The notes under the pieces were generated by a model, which was given only the letters and a program-made list of their open reading frames with translations, was not told the DNA's origin and made no database searches. This document shows positions 1 to 5,102 of a stretch of DNA of 5,102 nt, piece by piece; the stretch's first letter is position 1, and the number at the start of each line of letters is the position of its first letter. The position numbers and the translations under genes were made by a program. Origin of the DNA: Chitinophagaceae bacterium (GTDB lineage Bacteria > Bacteroidota > Bacteroidia > Chitinophagales > Chitinophagaceae). The stretch spans positions 1 through 5,102 of the forward strand of contig CANCKV010000297.1 of the NCBI GenBank assembly GCA_947378615.1, written 5' to 3'.

Positions 1-111
1 ATCTTTTCATATCGCTTTTTGTTTGGCTTGATTCTTATTTTGTTTCTAAAAGAAATCAAAGGTGACAGCAATAGTTCATGCCACCAAAAGAAATATGGGT
101 TTATTCAATAA
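1..111 (+). CDS. Possible C-terminal tail of a gene entering from the left (weak)
   Basis: The frame starting at base 1 is open for 36 codons and stops with TAA at 109-111. The first part reads as a hydrophobic stretch (SYRFLFGLILILFLKEIK) that could be a last transmembrane helix, followed by a short polar tail. At about 70% AT a frame stays open this long by chance roughly one time in twenty, so this is only suggestive. No family is recognised. The alternative is that it is simply random open sequence. The base composition of an upstream gene, or the sequence left of the window, would settle it. Confidence 0.18.
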   Translation: MFSYRFLFGLILILFLKEIKGDSNSSCHQKKYGFIQ

Positions 112-166
112 AACTTTTGTTTTGGGGAGGCTTATGGACATAAAGAGAAAGAAAGGTGACACAATA
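58..166. repeat. Short direct repeat AAAGGTGACA, two copies
   Basis: The 10-mer aaaggtgaca occurs at 58-67 and again at 152-161. With one gap the match extends to gcaata / caata, giving 15 of 16 bases. The copies are 94 bp apart in otherwise unremarkable AT-rich DNA. They could be regulator half-sites, remnants of a duplication, or chance. Confidence 0.3.
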
Positions 167-257
167 AAAATATTTAGGAAAATAAAATGGAAGATTTGTT
201 GAGAAAATAAATATTTTGGAAAAATAATCATGAAAAATTGGCATTTTTAATATCCTT

Positions 258-290
258 AAAAGCTTAACATCATTCATGATTCAAGCTTTT
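258..290. terminator. Weak terminator-like stem-loop followed by T-run
   Basis: The arms aaaagctt (258-265) and aagctttt (283-290) are perfect reverse complements. Between them a second small stem forms from atca (269-272) and tgat (277-280). The right arm runs into a T-rich stretch (ctttttatt) on the plus strand. The outer stem has only two G-C pairs, so it is not stable. It could end a transcript entering from the left, but no confident gene lies directly upstream. Confidence 0.3.
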
Positions 291-300
291 TATTCGAAAA

Positions 301-371
301 ATCCAAGAGGGATGAAATGAATTGTTTCAGCCATTAATAAAATGAAGTAAATCCTGTGAGGGATGACATAG
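301..371. repeat. Two imperfect ~20-bp repeats sharing ATCC-n-GAGGGATGA
   Basis: Copy one (301-320) and copy two (351-371) both read ATCC, a 2-3 base gap, then the exact 9-mer GAGGGATGA (307-315 and 358-366) followed by (A/C)AT. Each copy also carries a small internal inverted repeat, ATCC paired with GGAT. The interval between copies is about 30 bp. The pattern looks like a short interspersed, REP-like motif seen twice, not a CRISPR array: the copies differ from each other and are too short. Confidence 0.35.
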
Positions 372-393
372 AAGGAGAAGGGGTTTATTTACA

Positions 394-426
394 AACTTCC
401 CGAAAGCTATAAGCTTTCGGGAAGTT
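394..426. promoter_or_regulatory. Perfect 15-bp-stem hairpin just upstream of the R-M gene
   Basis: The left arm (394-408, aacttcccgaaagct) and right arm (412-426, agctttcgggaagtt) are exact reverse complements around a 3-base loop, ATA. The stem includes a GC-rich block (TTCCCG/CGGGAA), unlike its AT-rich surroundings. It ends 28 nt before the ATG of the restriction-modification gene. No long T-run follows on either strand, and no gene end lies close by, so a simple intrinsic terminator is not the best reading. A DNA operator for a dimeric repressor, or an RNA hairpin in the leader that limits expression of a toxic nuclease, would fit the position. A bidirectional terminator or a stray palindromic repeat remain possible. 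Confidence 0.55.
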
Positions 427-454
427 GTAATATATTTACCACCAAAATTGATTT

Positions 455-3400
455 ATGAAGTTATCCCCGATGAATATAAAAGATGCAACACGGCATCTGT
501 TGAGAGAAAAACCTGTGAGAGATAAGTTTGATGCTTTTAAAACCAACCTAATTGAACTATTAGATAAACTTAAAGACCTTGAAAATTTACCTAAACAAGA
601 ATCCGAGGAACACTTAAAAAATGACATTCGTGACTTTTTATTAAATACCTATTATAAAGGACGTAATGTTGTTAATACCAATCAAAAAAAAGACCTTGCT
701 ATCTATTTAGATAATACAGTAACTAGTAATGTAGGTGTTGTAATTGAGGCTAAAAGACCAACATCAATGGAGATGGTTAGTCTTGAAAATGCTAATAAGA
801 AAGCGATGCATGAATCTATCCTATATTATATGGATGAACGCATGAAGGAATCACCAAATAATGAAATAAAAAAACTCATCATCACCAATATTAATGAATG
901 GTATATAATAGATGCCAATGAATTTGACCAACATATTTATCCTGATTTTAAGAAATTATATGAATTAACTAAAAAAGATAAAAAAGACAACGAGTTCTTT
1001 TACGAAGAAGCAAGGAAGAAGTTAGAGACTATTACTTACGAGATGCCTTGTGTAAAATTTGATTTGACAGAATATCGGGATAAACTAAAAAGTAAATCAA
1101 AGAATGCGGAAGTTGATTTAGTGGCTTTATACAAAATATTTTCTCCCAATTTTTTACTAAAGGAACGGGTTGTAAATGATAGTAATAGTCTAGACCCACA
1201 GTTTTACATCGAGTTGCTAGATATAATAGGATTGGCAGAAACGGATGATGCAGGAAAGAAGGTCATTCAACGAAAAAAGGTAGAAGCTAGAAATTCAGGA
1301 AGTATATTGGAGGACACTATCCTACAATTAGATAGTCTTGACAAGATTAGCCGATTGGAAAAGCCTGACCTTTTTGGCAGTACTTATCAGGAAAGATTAT
1401 TCAACGTTGCACTTGAATTGTGTATTACTTGGATTAATCGGATACTATTTCTAAAATTATTGGAATCACAGATTATATCGTACCAAAATCCAGAACTTAC
1501 ATTACTTCCTTTTCAATTTTTAAACTCAACTAAGATTAGGAGTTATGACGATTTGAATGGTTTGTTCTTTCAGGTGCTTGCTAAAAAGCATCAAGATAGA
1601 AGCCCTGAAATGAAAAAGGCTTTTGAAAAAGTACCCTATCTGAATAGTTCCTTATTTGAACCAACAGAAATAGAACATGCCACCCTTTTTATTAGCAATC
1701 TTCAAGGCAATAAACAGATTCCTGTTTCTTCAAATACAAAAATTTTAAATGAGGTTGGTAAAAAACAAACAGGTAGCCTAAATACACTTGATTATCTCTT
1801 TAAGTTTCTAAATGCATACGACTTTAGTACAGACAGTGGCGAAGAAGTACAGGAAGTAAATCGGACGTTGATGAATGCCTCGGTTCTTGGTTTGATATTC
1901 GAAAAAATAAATGGCTACAAAGATGGTGCAGTGTTTACGCCTTCGTTTGTGACGATGTATATGTGTAGGGAAACTATCAGAAGAACAGTGGTGCAAAAAT
2001 TTAATGAGGTAAAGAAATGGAATTGCAAAACATTTGAGGAACTAAAAGTCTGGATACAATACAGGGACAATGATGCTAGAAAAGAGGCTAACAAAATTAT
2101 TAATAGTATTAAACTATGCGACCCTTCTGTTGGGTCGGGGCATTATTTGGTTTCTGCGTTAAATGAAATACTTTCCATAAAGTATGACCTAAATATTATG
2201 CAGTTTCATACTACTCATGAATTGATACTCGACCATAGCTTTACTGTAATGGATGACGAATTAATCGTAACTAATTTAGATTCTGGAAATCGGTTTAAAT
2301 ACAATCCTATCAATCCAAAAAGCCAAAGGATACAAGAGACGCTATTTCACGAAAAGCAAACTATCATAGAAAACTGCCTTTTTGGAGTGGATATAAACCC
2401 AAATTCTGTAAAGATTTGCAGACTAAGGCTTTGGATAGAATTATTGAAGAATGCCTATTACAAAACGCCAACGGAATTGGAAACACTGCCAAATATTGAC
2501 ATCAATATCAAATGTGGCAACTCACTTGTTAGTAGATTCTCAATAGATGCGGATATAAGTCAGGCATTGAAAAAAAGTAAATACTCAATAGATAGCTACC
2601 GTGATGCAGTGGACACCTATCGCAATGCGACGAGCAAGGAAGAAAAAAGGGAAATGGAAAGGCTAATAACCTTGATAAAAACAGATTTTAAAAGTGAAAT
2701 ATCCAAGAATGACCCAAAAGTAAAAAAACTATATAAACTATCAGGAGACTTACTTTTCTTGACGAATCAGACCTCCCTTTTTGAAAAAACAAAGAAAGAA
2801 AAGGCAGATTGGAATAAAAAAGTAAAGCAGTTGACGGATGAAATAGAAAAGCTTGAAAACGAAATTGAAGAGATAAAAGGAAACAAGATTTATGAAAATG
2901 CCTTTGAGTGGCGATTTGAGTTTCCGGAAGTATTAAATGAAAAAGGAGATTTTGTTGGATTTGATATTGTTATTGGAAATCCACCTTACATACGACACGA
3001 AGAAATAAAACAGTTAAAGCCACAATTAGAAAAAGATTTTAAGGTATTTAATACTACTGCAGATATTCTCACATATTTCTTTGAATTAGGATATAAAATT
3101 TTGAAGCAACAAAGTAGGTTATCATTTATCGTTTCAAATAAATTTTTCAAGGCAAGTTATGGTGAAAATCTTCGTTTGTTTTTGATTGAGAATACTCAAT
3201 TAGAACATATAATTGATTTTGATAAGTATAACGTATTTGACGAGGCAACAGTTAAGTCCGTAATTATAGGTGTTAAAAAAGAAAAGGTTTTAGGTACATT
3301 TAATTATATTGATATACTCGAAAAACCAAGTGATTTGAGTAGAATTATCCTTGAAAAAGGCAAACAATTTAGTCAGGAACAATTTAATGCTACACAATGG

Positions 3401-4228
3401 ATTTTTCAAAGTGATGAAAAATGGGATATATATAAGAAGATAAATAAATATGGAACTGCATTATCTGAATGGGATATTAAAATAAATTTTGGTGTAAAAA
3501 CTGGCTTTAATGAAGCATTTTTAATAGATGAAAATACAAAGAATAGATTAATTGAAGAGGATAAAAGGGCTGACGAAATCATTAAACCACTATTTAGAGG
3601 GCGTGAAATAGATAAATATTATTCAAAGCCATCAAATTCATATTTGATAGGTACATATCCTTCTTTGAAATTAAATATTGAAGCATATCCATCTATAAAA
3701 AAACATCTTTTATCTTTTGGAAAAGAAAAGTTAGAACAATCAGGGAATACTGGATCAAGAAAAAAGACCTCAAATAAATGGTTTGAAACGCAGGATACAA
3801 TTGCGTTTTGGAAAGATTTAAGTCTGCCCAAAATAATATGGAAAAGGATAGGGTCTAAAATCAGATTTTGTTATGACGAGTCAGGATTTTGTACTTTGGA
3901 TAGCACTTGTATTGCTACAGGGAAACATCTAAAATACTTAGTTGGATTACTGAACTCAAAGTTGATTGAGCATGAATTAAATAGATTTTCTCCTAAGACA
4001 GGAACGGGAGATTTGATAATAAGTGTACAAGCATTAGCACCTTTGCAAATTCCGATTCCAAGTGAGGACGTTGAAAATGAAATAAATAGTTTGGTTGACA
4101 AGATTATTTTAGCTAAAAAACTAAATGAAAGTACGGTTGATTTGGAAGCAGAAATAGACGAAATGGTCTATAAGCTATATGACTTGACGGGGGAAGAGAT
4201 AGAGATAATAAGAGGGGTTTCGAAATAG
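455..4228 (+). CDS. Type IIG-like restriction-modification enzyme: nuclease-N6-adenine methyltransferase-specificity fusion
   Basis: Predicted single-chain enzyme that binds a specific DNA site, methylates adenine N6 using S-adenosylmethionine, and cuts unmodified DNA. Residues 1-230 resemble the N-terminal region of Bacteroidota Eco57I-type enzymes (the DUF7149 type, from memory), with a PD-(D/E)XK signature: Glu51/52 in a helix, Asp80, then Glu98-Ala-Lys100. The methyltransferase core shows motif X (G491-VFTP496), SAM-binding motif I (DPSVGSG, 556-562), acidic motif II (Asp646 in FGVDINPNS) and catalytic motif IV NPPY (842-845), the order of gamma-class adenine methylases. Residues 790-808 form a heptad coiled coil (L793, I797, L800, I804, I807). 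The C-terminal third is a TaqI-like target-recognition region (PLFRGREID 1045-1053; LLNSK 1165-1169) ending in a helical tail. The start at 455 is firm: an in-frame TGA lies at 449-451, and MKLSP matches how the family begins. Met6 is the only near alternative. There is no Shine-Dalgarno sequence. All key motifs are intact, so it should be active. The recognition sequence cannot be read from this. Confidence 0.93.
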   Translation: MKLSPMNIKDATRHLLREKPVRDKFDAFKTNLIELLDKLKDLENLPKQESEEHLKNDIRDFLLNTYYKGRNVVNTNQKKDLAIYLDNTVTSNVGVVIEAKRPTSMEMVSLENANKKAMHESILYYMDERMKESPNNEIKKLIITNINEWYIIDANEFDQHIYPDFKKLYELTKKDKKDNEFFYEEARKKLETITYEMPCVKFDLTEYRDKLKSKSKNAEVDLVALYKIFSPNFLLKERVVNDSNSLDPQFYIELLDIIGLAETDDAGKKVIQRKKVEARNSGSILEDTILQLDSLDKISRLEKPDLFGSTYQERLFNVALELCITWINRILFLKLLESQIISYQNPELTLLPFQFLNSTKIRSYDDLNGLFFQVLAKKHQDRSPEMKKAFEKVPYLNSSLFEPTEIEHATLFISNLQGNKQIPVSSNTKILNEVGKKQTGSLNTLDYLFKFLNAYDFSTDSGEEVQEVNRTLMNASVLGLIFEKINGYKDGAVFTPSFVTMYMCRETIRRTVVQKFNEVKKWNCKTFEELKVWIQYRDNDARKEANKIINSIKLCDPSVGSGHYLVSALNEILSIKYDLNIMQFHTTHELILDHSFTVMDDELIVTNLDSGNRFKYNPINPKSQRIQETLFHEKQTIIENCLFGVDINPNSVKICRLRLWIELLKNAYYKTPTELETLPNIDINIKCGNSLVSRFSIDADISQALKKSKYSIDSYRDAVDTYRNATSKEEKREMERLITLIKTDFKSEISKNDPKVKKLYKLSGDLLFLTNQTSLFEKTKKEKADWNKKVKQLTDEIEKLENEIEEIKGNKIYENAFEWRFEFPEVLNEKGDFVGFDIVIGNPPYIRHEEIKQLKPQLEKDFKVFNTTADILTYFFELGYKILKQQSRLSFIVSNKFFKASYGENLRLFLIENTQLEHIIDFDKYNVFDEATVKSVIIGVKKEKVLGTFNYIDILEKPSDLSRIILEKGKQFSQEQFNATQWIFQSDEKWDIYKKINKYGTALSEWDIKINFGVKTGFNEAFLIDENTKNRLIEEDKRADEIIKPLFRGREIDKYYSKPSNSYLIGTYPSLKLNIEAYPSIKKHLLSFGKEKLEQSGNTGSRKKTSNKWFETQDTIAFWKDLSLPKIIWKRIGSKIRFCYDESGFCTLDSTCIATGKHLKYLVGLLNSKLIEHELNRFSPKTGTGDLIISVQALAPLQIPIPSEDVENEINSLVDKIILAKKLNESTVDLEAEIDEMVYKLYDLTGEEIEIIRGVSK

Positions 4229-4365
4229 ATTTCAACTAGCGCAGGAATGTTAAGATAAGCTACGAGAATTAGGTGCTATTTCTTACCAAACAGGCAATAA
4301 AAATGGTAATTGAAGAGGGAGTGGAAAAGACGATGGGAATGATGAAATAAATTGAATAAAAAATT
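4229..4365. other. 137-bp gap with decayed or very short reading frames
   Basis: No credible gene. One frame reads as 19 protein-like codons (DKLRELGAISYQTG..., 4254-4310, stop TGA 4311-4313) without a start codon. An overlapping frame holds a 15-residue ORF (ATG 4303 to TAA 4350, MVIEEGVEKTMGMMK) that ends 15 nt before the next gene. These could be the remains of a small gene broken by a frameshift, or chance. No strong stem-loop terminator is seen, so read-through from the restriction-modification gene into the nuclease gene is possible. Confidence 0.4.
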
Positions 4366-5102
4366 ATGATACAGCAAACCCAAATAATAAATGATGTTCA
4401 GCTAATTCTTAGAGAGGCTCAACATACTGTTTACCAAAGCATTAATAAAGCTATGGTTCAGGCATATTGGTTGGTAGGCAAAAGAATTATTGAAGAGGAA
4501 CAACATGGCAAAGCAAAAGCAGGCTATGGGAAAGGGTTGTTAAAAAAGCTTTCAGAAGAACTTGGGAAAGAATTTGGAAAAGGATTCTCTGTAGATAATT
4601 TGGAAAAAATGCGGTTGTTTTATTTGCAGTATTTAATTCAACAGACAGTGTCTGTTAAATTGGATGATACATTAATTTCCGAGACACTGTCTCGGAAATT
4701 ACAAATACCTGAATTTAAACTTAGTTGGTCGCATTATCAAATGTTAATCCGCATAGAAGATAAAGAGGAACGTGCCTTTTATGAAATTGAAGCCATTCAA
4801 AATAACTGGAGTTTAAGAGAATTGAAAAGGCAGTTTGATAGTGCCTTGTATATGCGATTGGCTTTGAGTACGGATAAAGAAGGGCAACTTAGATTGGCAA
4901 ATGAAGGGCAGATTATTGAAACGGCGAAGGATTCCATTAAAGACCCATATATACTTGAGTTTCTTCAATTGCCCGAAAATTATCGATATAATGAGAGTGA
5001 ATTGGAACATGCACTAATAGATAAGTTAGAATACTTCTTGTTGGAACTTGGGAAAGGGTACACTTTTGTTGCCCGACAAAAGCGTATAAGTTTTGACGAG
5101 CG
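4366..5102 (+). CDS. yhcG: YhcG/DUF1016-family PD-(D/E)XK nuclease, N-terminal 245 residues (cut by window end)
   Basis: Recognised as a DUF1016 (YhcG) protein, a predicted PD-(D/E)XK DNA nuclease family often found in restriction-modification loci. Its exact role is not established. The N-terminal DUF1016_N region shows the family's landmarks: VQAYWLVGKRIIEEEQ (31-46), AGYGKGLLKKLSEEL (52-66), EFGKGFSVDNLEKMRLFY (69-86), LSWSHY (119-124), RAFYEIEA (136-143) and WSLRELKRQ (148-156). The nuclease region begins near residue 185 with DPYILEFL and FLLELGKGYTFVARQKR. The catalytic Asp (usually in a DLVFY-like motif) and the ExK lie just past the window, so activity cannot be judged. The start is well bounded: an in-frame TAA at 4357-4359 leaves only ATG 4366, and the A/T-rich leader has no Shine-Dalgarno sequence. 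It lies 137 bp after, and on the same strand as, the restriction-modification gene, so co-transcription is plausible. An odd palindromic insert occupies residues 91-112. Confidence 0.9.
   Translation, partial: MIQQTQIINDVQLILREAQHTVYQSINKAMVQAYWLVGKRIIEEEQHGKAKAGYGKGLLKKLSEELGKEFGKGFSVDNLEKMRLFYLQYLIQQTVSVKLDDTLISETLSRKLQIPEFKLSWSHYQMLIRIEDKEERAFYEIEAIQNNWSLRELKRQFDSALYMRLALSTDKEGQLRLANEGQIIETAKDSIKDPYILEFLQLPENYRYNESELEHALIDKLEYFLLELGKGYTFVARQKRISFDE
4635..4661. repeat. Coding palindrome 1 (GACAGTGTC core)
   Basis: The 17-bp core (4640-4656) is a perfect inverted repeat: aacagaca, centre G at 4648, tgtctgtt. With one C/A mismatch (4639/4657) it extends to 27 bp. It lies inside the YhcG gene and encodes the peptide QTVSVKL (residues 93-99) without disturbing the frame. 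Confidence 0.85.
4673..4701. repeat. Coding palindrome 2 (GACACTGTC core)
   Basis: A 29-bp inverted repeat with perfect 14-bp arms (taatttccgagaca and tgtctcggaaatta) around a single central C at 4687. It begins 12 bp after palindrome 1 and shares its GACA-n-TGTC core, with the centre base complementary. It encodes SETLSRKL (residues 105-112) in frame. The two copies align directly over 21 bp (15 identical), and the arm differences are paired on both sides. Confidence 0.88.

Larger units (their letters stand above)
1..393. other. Non-coding upstream region without a convincing gene
   Basis: No reading frame here is long enough or protein-like enough to call as a gene with confidence. The stretch is strongly AT-rich with stops in all frames. 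What it holds is a possible gene tail at the extreme left, a short direct repeat (58-67 and 152-161), a weak two-tier stem-loop (258-290), and a pair of imperfect ~20-bp repeats (301-320 and 351-371). I found no clear Bacteroidota promoter (a TTG element upstream of TAnnTTTG), so the start of transcription for the downstream gene is not located. Such long non-coding leaders with small repeats are common at the edges of acquired defence modules, but nothing here proves a boundary. Confidence 0.6.

Noticed and set aside
1..10. Minus-strand ATG at 10-8 as the start of a divergent gene leaving the window
   Set aside because: Only three codons are visible, and no promoter or leader signal supports it.
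110..123. aaaac-tttt-gtttt stem right after the possible upstream gene tail, as a terminator
   Set aside because: The stem is only 5 bp with a single G-C pair, which is too weak to call.
301..371. CRISPR-like spacing (two ~20-bp repeats around a ~30-bp spacer)
   Set aside because: There are only two copies, they differ by substitutions and a gap, they are too short for typical repeats, and no cas gene is present.
431..438. TATATTTA as a Bacteroidota -7 promoter element (TAnnTTTG)
   Set aside because: The last base does not fit, no TTG element lies at the right distance upstream, and the leader would be only about 10 nt. The match is expected by chance in such AT-rich DNA.
436..627. 63-residue minus-strand reading frame over the start of the enzyme gene
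   Set aside because: It lies almost wholly inside the intact 1257-residue plus-strand gene, has no recognisable domain and has a composition expected of an antisense shadow. The same applies to minus-strand frames at 1808-1996, 3619-3831, 3871-4101 and 4813-5010.
2119..2137. 6-bp perfect inverted repeat (cgaccc/gggtcg) within methylase motif I
   Set aside because: It falls on codons for the conserved CDPSVGSG motif, whose Asp-Pro and Gly-Ser codons readily give such pairing; nothing suggests a separate role.
455..4228. BREX PglX or type I HsdM identity for the large methylase
   Set aside because: An N-terminal nuclease signature and a fused C-terminal recognition region are present in one chain, and no other BREX gene and no hsdR or hsdS is in the window. 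The N-terminus matches the single-chain Eco57I-like family better. Genes beyond the window could still change this view.

Overview
The window looks like an accessory (defence) locus from an AT-rich bacterium, most likely Bacteroidota. The evidence is about 27-35% GC by hand count over sampled stretches, no Shine-Dalgarno sequence before either start codon (A/T-rich leaders instead), and proteins that read like Bacteroidota restriction-modification families. No rRNA, tRNA, CRISPR array, transposase or integrase is visible.

Layout: positions 1-454 hold no convincing gene. This stretch contains short imperfect direct repeats, a weak terminator-like stem-loop, and a perfect 15-bp-stem hairpin (394-426) ending 28 nt before the first start codon. 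Positions 455-4228 (+) encode one intact 1257-residue protein: a single-chain, type IIG-like restriction-modification enzyme. It has an N-terminal PD-(D/E)XK-type nuclease region, a gamma-class (Eco57I-like) N6-adenine methyltransferase core with a coiled-coil insert, and a C-terminal TaqI-like target-recognition region. Positions 4229-4365 are a 137-bp gap with only decayed or very short reading frames. Positions 4366-5102 (+) encode the first 245 residues of a YhcG/DUF1016-family PD-(D/E)XK nuclease. The window ends just before the expected catalytic residues.

How the genes may work together: the large enzyme could both methylate host DNA and cut unmodified DNA, so it needs no partner in principle. 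A YhcG-type nuclease directly downstream on the same strand fits the known tendency of DUF1016 genes to sit in restriction-modification loci. A joint role is inference.

The least ordinary feature is inside the YhcG gene: two near-perfect palindromes (27 and 29 bp) with the same core, spaced 12 bp apart. They lie in frame and encode two copies of a (Q/E)T(V/L)SxKL peptide at the variable linker before the conserved LSWSHY motif. Their arms differ between copies in a compensated way, so the palindrome, and not only the peptide, seems to be what is kept.
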